Positions 38,629 to 48,243 of a stretch of 64,000 bases of DNA are shown piece by piece (position 1 is the first letter of the stretch; each line of letters begins with the position of its first letter). The DNA is from Saccharomyces mikatae IFO 1815 (Eukaryota > Ascomycota > Saccharomycetes > Saccharomycetales > Saccharomycetaceae). Position numbers and translations under genes: made by a program. The notes beneath the pieces are model-generated. The model saw nothing but the letters and a program-made list of their open reading frames with translations, was not told the origin of the DNA and searched no databases. The stretch covers positions 806,001-870,000 of the forward strand of contig NC_079270.1 of assembly GCF_947241705.1 (NCBI RefSeq). The letters are read 5' to 3'.

Positions 38629-39531
38629 TTACCTACGATTATGAAATTCAAATTGTTTGAATTCCTTACCCAACCTCTTCTTTCTTTTCCTTTCCATGAC
38701 CTTTTCACGTTGCTTGGTCTTCATGTGATCATACTTCCATTTTTGTACCACTTTACGTTTCTCAGACTTTCTTAGATGATACCTTGTACTATTATCTTTA
38801 TTTATATCATTTTCGTACTCCTTGAGAATGTCACGTTCTAGGTCTTTGTTTTTCATGGATTGTAGTCTTGATTTCATACTTTTTAGTCTTTGCTCCATTT
38901 CTTCACGATCTTCCTGGTCTATCTTAGATAAAAATTTTCTATCTTTTAAAATTTTTTGTAGTTCTTCAATTTCCTTCTCTCTATATTCGTCCAAGAATTG
39001 ATAACGCTTTCTTATGACAGATGTATCAACGGCTTTACCTGTGGACTTATCAAATCTGATATCCTGGTAGAGATTAGACCTTCTATTTCTCGGTATTTCT
39101 AATCCTGGAATATTCCGGACTCGTGGTGCTCTTTTCTTGGATGACTGTTCTACCGGTGCATGTTTTCTCTTCTTTTTCGATACCTTTTGGCCATGATGAC
39201 TTCCATCCTCACTATCTTCCTCAAAAAATCCAGCCTCTTGGTCTGATATGTCCTCACTATCATCTTCTTCATCAAAGCTTTCTTCTTTGTATGTAGTTGC
39301 GACCGCCTTCTTGTAAACAGGTTTCTTAACCTTCAAGTCTTCTTCATCCATTAATGACTCGGCCTTCTTCAAGGAACCGAAGGATAAAGTCTTTAACTCG
39401 TCGTCACTTGATTCTTGGTCTTCTATTTTCTGCTTGTTTCTTTCCGCCATTATGTCCTCCAATAAGTTCTCTTCGTCTTCTCCCACATCAGAATCCAAGT
39501 CTGGCTTCAGATTTTTAAAGTAATATGACAT
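38629..39531 (-). CDS. RRP36: rRNA processing protein Rrp36
   Basis: 300 residues from the ATG at 39531, equal to S. cerevisiae; an in-frame ATG two codons upstream exists. Rrp36 is a nucleolar component of the SSU processome needed for early cuts in 35S pre-rRNA. The N-terminal half is Glu/Asp/Ser-rich; the conserved C-terminal half is very basic and helical ([17 protein letters not shown]..., ...[20 protein letters not shown]). A PAC-like motif lies about 110 bp upstream. Confidence 0.95.
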   Translation of the reverse strand: MSYYFKNLKPDLDSDVGEDEENLLEDIMAERNKQKIEDQESSDDELKTLSFGSLKKAESLMDEEDLKVKKPVYKKAVATTYKEESFDEEDDSEDISDQEAGFFEEDSEDGSHHGQKVSKKKRKHAPVEQSSKKRAPRVRNIPGLEIPRNRRSNLYQDIRFDKSTGKAVDTSVIRKRYQFLDEYREKEIEELQKILKDRKFLSKIDQEDREEMEQRLKSMKSRLQSMKNKDLERDILKEYENDINKDNSTRYHLRKSEKRKVVQKWKYDHMKTKQREKVMERKRKKRLGKEFKQFEFHNRR

Positions 39532-39639
39532 TTCCAACTTTTAAGTGCTTTATCCCGATCTCTTAGATGCTTTTGAGAGTCAATTTAATTATGCTACAGA
39601 GTACTTGCTTCTTAATTCCATTTTTCTGGCAAAAAGACA

Positions 39640-39649
39640 AGCTCATCGA
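39640..39649 (-). promoter_or_regulatory. PAC-like element of RRP36
   Basis: Reads TCGATGAGCT on the minus strand, 9 of 10 to GCGATGAGMT, 109 bp upstream of the RRP36 ATG, fitting its ribosome-biogenesis role. Confidence 0.55.
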
Positions 39650-39796
39650 TTAAAAGTTTTCAAAGCGGGTAAGACTTTTTCGCATTTAACCGCCCAGATA
39701 AAGTGATCTTGGAGCAGAGGTAAAATCAATACGAAGAATTAGTGTTTTGCAAACAGATATATAAGTATTTATGTAGATAATCATTGAAAAACAAGA

Positions 39797-40753
39797 CTAT
39801 AATTCGTCGTGCTCCTTTCCTGTTAGAGAATTTTTTCTTTTATTTGGCTTCTTGCCAGTTTTTAAGAAGTCAGTGTACTCAGAGCGTCTACTAAACGGAC
39901 CTTCATTAGGGGAAATACCAAAGGTGTCTCGCAAAAACTTAGAAATACCATTCTTGTTGATCGTGCTGTCTTCGTACTCCCAAAAATGATCTTTGTATGC
40001 GTCAAATACGACAAGCTTGCTTTCATTGCTGTGGCGCTGATCAGGGATAATGTCCTGCAAATAGTTGGAAATCTTTGGAATTTTATTGTACGATGAATGC
40101 GCAGTATTTATTTGCTGAAGTTTCTTATTCGAGATGGAATAAAAATCAAATTTTCCTAACCAATCTAGAGCGATGCTTTTATAAACAGGTGAAATTTTAT
40201 CCTGTTTGGAAAATAATACTACGGAAAGTCTGGGGGATTTTTCAAGTAGAGAACCAAGTCTATCTATGCGGGCAAACTTTTTAACGTAAGATCTTACTCT
40301 TGAGAGAGAGAAATCGACAATAGGTACGAGAGTTCTTGAACCTGAGTACACCTCATTGGCATGACCTTTGAAACTGTTTTTGGCATCATCCATTGGCTTA
40401 GATAAGTCTAGCTTTGGAGGTCTAAATACCATTAATGTAGGGAAGCCCTTCACATTGTATTTAGCACACAAAGCTTTATTCTTATCATGGTCACAATTTA
40501 CAGCAGCAACTTGAACTACACCATCCAATTTCTTTGCTACCTTACGGAACGTACTTGATAGTTGCTTACAGTGGCCACACCACGGAGCATAAAATTCCAC
40601 TAATGATGTATAGTTTGTGTTGTGGACCACTTTATCGAAACTTTTCGGCGTCAGCTCTAAAATGTGAGGATTGGAATCGTAAAAATTTTGTGCCCCCACT
40701 AAACTCCAAATGAAAAGCCCCAAAATAAACTTGATAATATTAGGAAATCGCAT
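39797..40753 (-). CDS. MPD1: ER protein disulfide isomerase-family protein Mpd1
   Basis: 318 residues, equal to S. cerevisiae Mpd1, which can replace Pdi1 when overproduced. Signal peptide 1-21 (IIKFILGLFIWSLVGAQ). Thioredoxin domain with the active site WCGHCK, Cys59 and Cys62. A second, non-catalytic thioredoxin-like part follows. C-terminal ER-retrieval signal HDEL. A UPRE-2-like TACGTGTC lies about 95 bp upstream. Divergent from YOR289W. Confidence 0.97.
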   Translation of the reverse strand: MRFPNIIKFILGLFIWSLVGAQNFYDSNPHILELTPKSFDKVVHNTNYTSLVEFYAPWCGHCKQLSSTFRKVAKKLDGVVQVAAVNCDHDKNKALCAKYNVKGFPTLMVFRPPKLDLSKPMDDAKNSFKGHANEVYSGSRTLVPIVDFSLSRVRSYVKKFARIDRLGSLLEKSPRLSVVLFSKQDKISPVYKSIALDWLGKFDFYSISNKKLQQINTAHSSYNKIPKISNYLQDIIPDQRHSNESKLVVFDAYKDHFWEYEDSTINKNGISKFLRDTFGISPNEGPFSRRSEYTDFLKTGKKPNKRKNSLTGKEHDEL

Positions 40754-41068
40754 TTTCTATTGGTCTCTTTCGTACGCTATGTTCACTCGACGGTTAGTGT
40801 TGAAAATGATTGCGGAAATATATGTTCTTCTTAAGTTATTTAACTTTTACGTGTCAATTTTTTCTAAAATATCATGCCTCGCAAGGCTCGAACAAGGGCC
40901 TTTTTTTCAAGGGTGACCACCTGACACTAGGCGATAAAGGACGAATATTAAAGAGGATTCAACACTAATAAATATACACACATTCATTCTTGATATGGCT
41001 TTTTCGATTAATGCTATGATAGCTGGTTTTAAAGATATTTGAAGGCTCTAACTTTTGGAAGAACAACA
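40754..41068. other. Divergent MPD1-YOR289W promoter
   Basis: 315 bp. It contains the UPRE-2-like motif near MPD1. The YOR289W frame is open further upstream to 41039, but that start would be TTG. Confidence 0.55.
40848..40855 (+). promoter_or_regulatory. UPRE-2-like Hac1 motif
   Basis: TACGTGTC contains the UPRE-2 core TACGTG, 95 bp upstream of MPD1, an ER folding gene. The TACGTGTC motif occurs by chance about once per 65 kb per strand, so this is suggestive only. Confidence 0.4.
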
Positions 41069-41794
41069 ATGGAGGCTGCTAAAGGCTCATCACCATTTGC
41101 GTTTTATGCATTTTATCAACTTTATGCTCATTTGAATCCGGGGAAGATAAACACCTTTTCTTTGGAGGAGATTGCAAGGATTTTATACCCCGGTTTCAAG
41201 ATAGATTATAATGAAAAAACTTCCTTGTTCATAACTTGGAAGAAAAAGTCAAATAAGCATCATAGAGAAAATACGAACGAAGGGAGTTATCTACTCAGAG
41301 GATGCATCGGTACTTTTGCTAAGATGCCAATTGCACATGGTATCGAAAAGTATTCCTTGATTGCATCTTTAGAAGATAGGAGGTTTTCCCCAATTCAAAA
41401 AAGGGAACTGCCGGACTTGAAATGCAGTTGCAACATTTTGAGCCACTTCAAAATTATCTTCCAAGGAGGTAATAATCCAAACGGTGACATTTTCGATTGG
41501 GAACTCGGAAAGCACGGTATTGAATTGTATTTCAAACAACCAAAAACAGGCACCATATGTAGTGCGACCTTTTTACCCGATGTTATGCCTGAACAGCATT
41601 GGAATAAAGAGGACACATTTGCCAATTTAATTGAGAAAGCAGGCTACTGGGGCAATATCAGCGAAATAATGAATAACTTTGAGATTTATTTTATTAAGGT
41701 AATAAGGTATGAAGGTAATAAAAGTTCGATAACCTTTGAGGAATTTGAGAAAAAAATAAATGGTATGGATAATAAGAATACCAGCTCTTATTAG
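41069..41794 (+). CDS. AMMECR1-family protein (YOR289W orthologue)
   Basis: 241 residues from the ATG at 41069; the S. cerevisiae entry has 251, so the N-terminus may differ. AMMECR1 proteins are conserved from archaea to humans but have no established biochemical role. The signature LRGCIGTF (Leu-Arg-Gly-Cys-Ile-Gly) is present near 77, with the conserved DRRFSPIQKREL and WELGKHGIEL further on. Soluble, no targeting signal evident. Confidence 0.9.
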   Translation: MEAAKGSSPFAFYAFYQLYAHLNPGKINTFSLEEIARILYPGFKIDYNEKTSLFITWKKKSNKHHRENTNEGSYLLRGCIGTFAKMPIAHGIEKYSLIASLEDRRFSPIQKRELPDLKCSCNILSHFKIIFQGGNNPNGDIFDWELGKHGIELYFKQPKTGTICSATFLPDVMPEQHWNKEDTFANLIEKAGYWGNISEIMNNFEIYFIKVIRYEGNKSSITFEEFEKKINGMDNKNTSSY

Positions 41795-42261
41795 ATAGTC
41801 TTTTATATATATATGATATAATACTTTTTTTAATGGTGGTAAAATAAGTAAAAATAAATGGACGCAACCGGAATCGAACCGATGACCTCTTCCTTGCAAG
41901 GGAAGCGCGCTACCAACTGCGCCATGTGCCCTAATCATTGTTGATGTTTTGAATCATCGCTATTATTATATGAATTTATAATTTTATATAGTTTGTATTT
42001 TCACAAGACAAAGTAGGGCAACTTTCAGATAACTGTTTGAATTCTATTCTAGCCGAAGCCCTTGTTGTCATAGAATGTAGTGAAAGTTATACTCAAAGAT
42101 CTGTGAAATAACAAATGGAAACAACAGTTCGACAAAAAAATGTATATTTTCCCTCCTTTTTTTTACATGTTGTCGTTCATTCTTGAATTTCATAATCTCC
42201 ATTGGTGCCGTACTTATTTCCATATCAACAAATACATATACTACACTACTCTAGAGAGGCG
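41795..42261. other. YOR289W-SNF2 convergent region with tRNA
   Basis: 467 bp between the two stop codons. It holds the tRNA-Ala gene. No Ty LTR sequence is recognisable next to the tRNA, although tRNA flanks are the usual Ty1-Ty4 targets. Otherwise AT-rich untranslated sequence. Confidence 0.6.
41859..41931 (-). tRNA. tRNA-Ala, anticodon UGC
   Basis: 73 nt on the minus strand, without intron. Acceptor GGGCACA pairs with TGCGTCC plus discriminator A73; D arm GGCGCAGTTGGTAGCGC; anticodon stem-loop TTCCC-TTGCAAG-GAA with TGC; T arm with GGTTCGATTCC, which is also the B box. A pol III terminator of five T (41850-41854) follows after four bases. It matches recalled yeast tRNA-Ala(UGC). Confidence 0.97.
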
Positions 42262-45200
42262 TTATATACTTCCTTCCGTCATACTGGAGTCTGCTTCATC
42301 TGTAAGAGCTTCTGTCATGCTTGAAGCAACAATAGGAGACAAGACGAGCGGCTTAGTGCCATACTGTTCATCAAATTCAGTAAAGTCGAGCGGCACGTCA
42401 TCATCCATTATCTCGTGGAATTTTTTGGTAACAGCTTTTTCCAATTCCAAAGAGTCTTCATACACTATCGAACCTTCAGTGTTGTATACTCTGGCATTAG
42501 AGAATATTAAATGAAAATCTTGGAGTGTCTCTTTTAGTGAGTTATAGGCCAAAGATTCAATATGTGTGTTGATATTATCAAAGGCTACTGGATACTTAAT
42601 GATAATATAATAATCAGGATATAGGGCTCTGGACGGTTTTACGAGAAAAATGTCGGAAAGTCTCCTTCCAGCTTCATTTTCATAATTACGGGCAAATTCG
42701 TATAATGTTAAAGCTTGCTTAGCGACCTTTTCTCTAATATCAAGAGGACTGGTCGCGGCAACGGGAGTACGGACATACTCAAGGCCGTTTCTTGCTTTTG
42801 GTGGTCTTCCACGACCTCGTCCACGACCTCGTCCACGGCCTCGACCCCGTCCACGACCTCTTGCTGAGGTTCTCGCTGATTTAACAGATGTTTTTCCAGC
42901 TGTATGTGGTTTCTGAATGGCCATAAAACTCTCACTTGGTGAATTATCGCCGGTAACCGGGCTTGATTCGAGTGCTGATGGTCCAGCATTTTCAGAAGCC
43001 TCAAGCTTAACTTTCTTAGGTCTCCCACGAGGTCTTCCCGCCTTTCTTTTTTTAGCTAGATATTCATCGTCATCTATGGTCAAGTCTGTACCTAATTGAT
43101 CTTCAGTTAAATTATGGTTGTTTCTAGGATCTTCATTATCAACGTCAATGTATTCGTCTTTGACTTCTGCGTCCCCATCAACTGTTTCGCTTTTTTCTTC
43201 CTTCTTTGTTCTTTGTTTCCTTGCTTTCTTGTCATTTTTTTCATCATCGCTAACTTCGAATTGTCTTAACCATTGTTCTTCAGACATATTATCGTTGTAA
43301 GTTGCTGTCTTACGTTCTCTTGCACCCCTTCCATTGTAAACAGCAGCAGATTCTGATTCTTCACGTTTAAGCTCAGCACCAATATCTCTACTATAAATAT
43401 CGGGTAATTCGTTCTTTTCTAAAAGACGGCTCTTCACTCCTAACTCTTCCTCCTTCTTTGATCTATCTTCATCCATTTTCGCAAGGGTAACCATTTCTTC
43501 ATCAGTACGAGCAAGTATTTCATTAATCTCTGTATCTTTCAATTCCTCTTCTTCTTCAACACCAGATTCTCTTTTTTTTCTACGTTCTTCTTCGGCATCT
43601 AGCAAAGATCTGAGTAAAGCTTCTTGTTCCTCTGATGTAGACTTATTATCAAATTTACCTGCTTGAATAACCTTGCCATCAATATCCAGTTTCTTATAAG
43701 CTCTTTCTAGAATAACTTCTTCGACAGAGTTTGTAGTAATCAGCCTTAAAATTCTAACTTCATTCTTTTGGCCTATTCTATGCGCCCTATCCTGCGCTTG
43801 TAAATCTTGATGTGGATTCCAGTCGGTGTCAAAAATAATGACGGTGTCTGCAGTTTGCAAATTCAATCCCAGACCACCTGCTCTTGTCGACAGGATAAAA
43901 CACAAGTATTCTGAATCTGGTGCGTTAAACAAGCGTAATAATTCACTACGCTCATCTGATTTCGTATGACCATCTAGTCTCAGATACTTGATATTGATGT
44001 ATCTCAAAAAATCTTCCATGATATCCATAATTTGGGTCATTTGAAAAAATATTAATACTCGATGACCTGTTGCCTTAAGTTTTGGTAAAATTCTATCTAA
44101 CAGTTCAAACTTACCTGCAACACGCCAAATATCGTCATTTGTTTCTCTTGTGGGATTTATTTGATCCTCAACTTCTTCAAATACAAAAGGGTGATTACAG
44201 ATTTTTTTAAGTTGCATAATTTGATTATTGAAACCTCTTAAACCTACCATTTTCTTATTATTTTGATCACCAATGAAAAGACGACGATATTTCAACATTT
44301 GCTGATACATGATTTGTTGCAAAGCACTCATTTTGCACTTCACTACTTTTTCAACTTTATCCGGAAGCTCTTTTTCCACATCTTTTTTTAAACGACGTAA
44401 CAGAAAGGGTCGTAAAACTTTATGTAATCTTCTAATAACCAAAAGGGTTTCTTCCTCACTTAGTTCAATTTTGTCTTGTCCACCAGTGTTGGCAAAAGGA
44501 GTATTGAACCACTCATCAAAAGATTTCACAGAGTTGAAAATCTTCGGCAATACGAAGTTTAGTAAAGCCCATAATTCCGGCAAGTTATTCTGAAGGGGTG
44601 TACCAGTCAAAATTAACCTATAGTCGGCATGGTAATGTGTGTTTAGAGTTAAGGAAAGCTTGGATTGTGCGTTTTTCATTCTATGCCCTTCATCAATAAT
44701 CATATGAACCCATTTAACTTTAGATAACAGTGCTCTTTCTTTGATAATATACTCAAATGTGGTCAAAACTACATCAAATTCACCGGCTTTAATCTTAGCC
44801 TGTTTAGCTTTTCTTTCATTTGGTGAGCCTTTGAACGAAATGGCTCTCAAAGTTGGAGCCCATTTGGCGAATTCACTGCTCCAATTTGATAACGTAGATA
44901 AAGGAACAATGACCAGATATGGCCCACGGATATTCTTCATCTCATATAAATACGTAAGTAAGGAAATTGTCTGAATGGTCTTACCAAGACCCATTTCGTC
45001 TGCTAATATACCATTTAAATGGTTATTAAAAAGGGAGACCATCCACTGTAATCCTTTAATTTGGTAGTCTTTTAGTGTACCACCAACCAGAATTGAAGGT
45101 TGTTTCTTAATATCTTCTTTAATTCTATGTGCAACATTGTAATAGTCGACGTTAAGACTATCTTCTTCATCATCGTATTCTTCATCCTTCATCTTTGGTG

Positions 45201-47355
45201 CCATAGATAGATCGTCCACCTCCTCTGACGTTTCCTTTATATGAGAGTCGATCATTTCTTTAGTGTATTTTTGTTGATCTTTCACGGCTCTTGTTAAGGA
45301 ATCTAGAAATGCGTTCGTTTGCCTTAAAAGATGCGTAATTCTCGTATCCTTGGTCTGGTCTAATAATTTTATATACGCTTCCTCATCATTCGCCTTCAAG
45401 GCCTGTAAACGTTCTTTAGCCTTTCTTTCGGCTCTCTTTTGTTCATCTCTTTCTAAATTAGTGTGGGTGGCGATAAGCCTATGACCAAATTTCAGCCGTT
45501 TGTTCTTTTTATCTTGTCTTTTATTGTATTGATTGATTGCAGATCTATTCATTGACTTTAATTTTGCCGCCGCTTCGATCTTCCTTCTTTCTAGCTTTAA
45601 TAATTCATGATTCTTATATAGCTGATTTGTTAGTAATGCATCTTGAATGTTAATGTTTCTTATCTTGGAAAGAAAATTTGGATGTGTATTAGTTAATAAA
45701 GAGTTTTGGTGCCATTCAAATTGCAGCACATGACCTCTTACAGCTTTTTGTAGCGGTAACAATTGCAATGCATAATAATCATAGAGTGCATCTTCCTTGA
45801 TTGATTCAGAACATTCATCATTCAACAGTTTATTCAGACAGTCGTTCACCGTAGTATCAAGATTTAAAGCGATTAATGTTTGGTAAATATCAGTAGCAGT
45901 GTGTGTGTCAATTCCAACCGGCAAAACGCCAGGTTCAATAGTGAACTTTCCATGACCTGAATTAGCTAGTAAAGTCTGGTAATCAGTACTCTCACGGGAG
46001 ATATTTGGCATTGTGAAAGAATCGACCATCATATCAGGATCGTCTATATCTACTACTCTTATACCTTCTTCATATTGCTGTTGGAGAATATTTAAAGGAA
46101 CGGGCTTTTGTGGTTCTGGCGGTTTTTTTTGTTCAATGGGAATTTGGTCACTATTGGGTATTGTTTTAGCTTCTTTTGGCACACTTTCTTTTTCTTCTTT
46201 CTTTGATCCCGTATGCGCCATAGGAGTGCCACCTACATTTTGTGTATTTTCATCAAGTGGACTACTTTTTTGATTATGTTTATTAGAGGCACCAGCTGGT
46301 GAAACAGATGCAATAGTCTCATTATTGCTATCCAAAGGCGCATTTTTTGTTACTTCAGACACGTGATCAGTGTTTGTACCAGTATGATGCGCGTTAACAC
46401 GAGTTTTTTGCGTATCGTTGCTACTATGATCTAATTGATTGATTTGATCTACAGGTTGTCTTCTTCTAGCAAACTCACTCAAAGATAGTAACATTCTTTT
46501 GAAGTCTGGCGGATGATTGATGGATTTTTGGATAACAGCTTGAAATTCAAATGGAATAGGTTTTCTATTCACCAAACATTTTAAGGATGTAATCTGAGCC
46601 TTCAGCAATTCGGACTGCTCGGCAGTGAACATTGTCATGGGTAACCTTCTCCCTTGCTGTGGTCTTGCCTGAAAATTTTGGCCTTGTTGTGATTGTTGTG
46701 CTTGAAACTGTGCTTGTTGCATTTGAGCTTGCTGAGGCATCGGAGAATTTATCTGCGAACCCGATACCAAATTTGAATCTTGGATGTGATGTTGCTCCTG
46801 CAATGATTGGTTTTGGGACTGCGGTTCAGATGCATTAAGACTGAAGTTATTGTGGCTTGAGTTATCGGGCTTCTCCGCAACACTTTCCTCGTTGTTGCCT
46901 GGCGGTGGTGAAAAATTTGTTGCATTCAGTGAACCAACTGAAGACTGCCGTTGTGGTAGCATGTTGTTACCAACACTGCTATTTAACGGCATCTGTGTGT
47001 GCATGGTTGGCGATTGGTGAGCAGAAGTGCTAAAAGACTCATTGCCATTCAATTGCATATTCGCAGCTAAATGTGGGGAAGCTGAAGCTGAAATGTGTGA
47101 GGAAGTAGCGTTCGGAAGTTCTGCTTGATCTGAAGAATTTGGGACAATGTTCTGCTGGGAAACTGAAACACCTTGCTGTTGGCGTTGCATTTGTAATTCT
47201 TGTCGTTGCTTGGCAGCAAACTGTAGCACTTTAGTCAGGTAAATGAACTCCGGTACGCTTGGAGCATTCATCCCGTGTTCATTTCTTAAATGTTGCCATC
47301 TTAAATAGCAGCGGTTGACTTCCTCATTGCTAAATTGACGCTGCGGTATGTTCAT
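42262..47355 (-). CDS. SNF2: SWI/SNF chromatin-remodelling ATPase Snf2
   Basis: 1,697 residues (1,703 in S. cerevisiae). Catalytic subunit of SWI/SNF, which slides and evicts nucleosomes at promoters. Order: N-terminal Gln/Asn/Ser-rich region; QLQ domain near 238-275 (TMFTAEQSELLKAQI); HSA helix near 590-660; bilobal ATPase from about 765, with DEMGLGKT and DEGH, then STRAGGLGLNLQ and QAQDRAHRIGQ; SnAC region; AT hooks (RKAGRPRGRPKK; long Arg-Gly run ending GRPPKARNG) near 1450-1530; C-terminal bromodomain (YPDYYIIIKYPVAFDNI). Divergent from YPK9 across 888 bp. Confidence 0.98.
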   Translation of the reverse strand: MNIPQRQFSNEEVNRCYLRWQHLRNEHGMNAPSVPEFIYLTKVLQFAAKQRQELQMQRQQQGVSVSQQNIVPNSSDQAELPNATSSHISASASPHLAANMQLNGNESFSTSAHQSPTMHTQMPLNSSVGNNMLPQRQSSVGSLNATNFSPPPGNNEESVAEKPDNSSHNNFSLNASEPQSQNQSLQEQHHIQDSNLVSGSQINSPMPQQAQMQQAQFQAQQSQQGQNFQARPQQGRRLPMTMFTAEQSELLKAQITSLKCLVNRKPIPFEFQAVIQKSINHPPDFKRMLLSLSEFARRRQPVDQINQLDHSSNDTQKTRVNAHHTGTNTDHVSEVTKNAPLDSNNETIASVSPAGASNKHNQKSSPLDENTQNVGGTPMAHTGSKKEEKESVPKEAKTIPNSDQIPIEQKKPPEPQKPVPLNILQQQYEEGIRVVDIDDPDMMVDSFTMPNISRESTDYQTLLANSGHGKFTIEPGVLPVGIDTHTATDIYQTLIALNLDTTVNDCLNKLLNDECSESIKEDALYDYYALQLLPLQKAVRGHVLQFEWHQNSLLTNTHPNFLSKIRNINIQDALLTNQLYKNHELLKLERRKIEAAAKLKSMNRSAINQYNKRQDKKNKRLKFGHRLIATHTNLERDEQKRAERKAKERLQALKANDEEAYIKLLDQTKDTRITHLLRQTNAFLDSLTRAVKDQQKYTKEMIDSHIKETSEEVDDLSMAPKMKDEEYDDEEDSLNVDYYNVAHRIKEDIKKQPSILVGGTLKDYQIKGLQWMVSLFNNHLNGILADEMGLGKTIQTISLLTYLYEMKNIRGPYLVIVPLSTLSNWSSEFAKWAPTLRAISFKGSPNERKAKQAKIKAGEFDVVLTTFEYIIKERALLSKVKWVHMIIDEGHRMKNAQSKLSLTLNTHYHADYRLILTGTPLQNNLPELWALLNFVLPKIFNSVKSFDEWFNTPFANTGGQDKIELSEEETLLVIRRLHKVLRPFLLRRLKKDVEKELPDKVEKVVKCKMSALQQIMYQQMLKYRRLFIGDQNNKKMVGLRGFNNQIMQLKKICNHPFVFEEVEDQINPTRETNDDIWRVAGKFELLDRILPKLKATGHRVLIFFQMTQIMDIMEDFLRYINIKYLRLDGHTKSDERSELLRLFNAPDSEYLCFILSTRAGGLGLNLQTADTVIIFDTDWNPHQDLQAQDRAHRIGQKNEVRILRLITTNSVEEVILERAYKKLDIDGKVIQAGKFDNKSTSEEQEALLRSLLDAEEERRKKRESGVEEEEELKDTEINEILARTDEEMVTLAKMDEDRSKKEEELGVKSRLLEKNELPDIYSRDIGAELKREESESAAVYNGRGARERKTATYNDNMSEEQWLRQFEVSDDEKNDKKARKQRTKKEEKSETVDGDAEVKDEYIDVDNEDPRNNHNLTEDQLGTDLTIDDDEYLAKKRKAGRPRGRPKKVKLEASENAGPSALESSPVTGDNSPSESFMAIQKPHTAGKTSVKSARTSARGRGRGRGRGRGRGRGRGRPPKARNGLEYVRTPVAATSPLDIREKVAKQALTLYEFARNYENEAGRRLSDIFLVKPSRALYPDYYIIIKYPVAFDNINTHIESLAYNSLKETLQDFHLIFSNARVYNTEGSIVYEDSLELEKAVTKKFHEIMDDDVPLDFTEFDEQYGTKPLVLSPIVASSMTEALTDEADSSMTEGSI
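42803..42863 (-). repeat. Arg-Gly-coding 12-bp repeats in SNF2
   Basis: About five imperfect copies of a ccacgacctcgt-like unit on the plus strand encode the Arg-Gly run before the GRPP AT hook. Repeat number could vary between strains. Confidence 0.7.
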
Positions 47356-48243
47356 CGCTGATAACTATTCAAAGAAATATGGTGAAGACAGCAGAAAGTC
47401 ACAACCGGAAGAAACAACAAAATAAGTAGTCTGTCTATAAGTATATACAGAAAATATTCTTGTGTGATATAACTCGTCTCTTTAATGAGATTCTAGAGAC
47501 GACTTTGCTTTCCAGTAACCATCTCAGGATGGCCCCGTTTCGTTAATCACTTTGTTGATATTTGTTTTCCAAACGCGATATTCACAATATCACTAAAAAC
47601 GGATATCGGGTAATGAATTATCGTTCATTCTACCGGCGGCTATTTTCCTCAGTATTGAAGTAACCCATACGCAACTTATAAAAGTACCATTAAAGGCTCA
47701 ATAATCAGAGGCCAGTCAAAATGGTACAAATCGTCATAATTAGTGTGTTTGTGTCATTATGTGCTTCCTGTGTTTCCTGTGTTTCCTGTTCTTCCATTCG
47801 TTAAATTATAGCGCCCTTATGTTCACTGAGAAGTGACCATGAGAGTCGTACGTTTTTGTCTATAAAAAAGCATAAGAAATAGAATCTACAAACATGCCAG
47901 TAACCAAATTCAATCAACATACTCGGAAATATTATGACTAATTTTGAAGGACGTCTTGTTTGTGTATATATATTGCTAGTGCAGCCGCGGCAAACAGGGG
48001 GTATGGGTATGGAAGAAGTGGGAAATGAAAAAAAATAACGAATTTCAAGAAAAAGAAAGAATAATAGAAAAAGAAAAAGAAAAAAAGGGCACATAAGAGA
48101 ACGATAGTACCAAACAATTAGAGGCGCTGGACTTATTCATTTCTATTTATCAAAATCACCACAGAATCAGTTAAGGTGATTCTAACACAAAATAAGGAAA
48201 GGGAGATCAAACCCGTTTGAAAAACTTTGCACCTAACCCAGTA
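47356..48243. other. Divergent SNF2-YPK9 intergenic region
   Basis: 888 bp. It includes four 9-bp tandem repeats at 47760-47795 and a long A/G tract (48026-48087) just upstream of the YPK9 leader. No gene seen; a 97-codon minus frame at 47801-48094 mostly translates the purine tract and is not credible. Confidence 0.55.
47760..47795 (+). repeat. Four 9-bp tandem repeats (TGTGTTTCC)
   Basis: Units TGTGCTTCC, TGTGTTTCC, TGTGTTTCC, TGTTCTTCC in direct tandem, roughly midway between SNF2 and YPK9. A minisatellite-like microrepeat of unknown role. Confidence 0.75.

Noticed and set aside
41627-41938. 103-codon minus-strand frame across the tRNA
   Set aside because: It runs through the tRNA-Ala gene and the end of YOR289W; the tRNA and AMMECR1 calls explain both parts.
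41932-42261. Solo Ty LTR beside the tRNA gene
   Set aside because: No TG...CA ends or delta/sigma/tau-like sequence could be seen in the flanks.
47801-48094. 97-codon minus-strand frame in the SNF2-YPK9 gap
   Set aside because: Mostly the translation of an A/G tract (Phe/Leu runs); not protein-like.
48217-48243. Nine-codon extension of YPK9
   Set aside because: It has no ATG; the conserved protein starts at the ATG at 48244.
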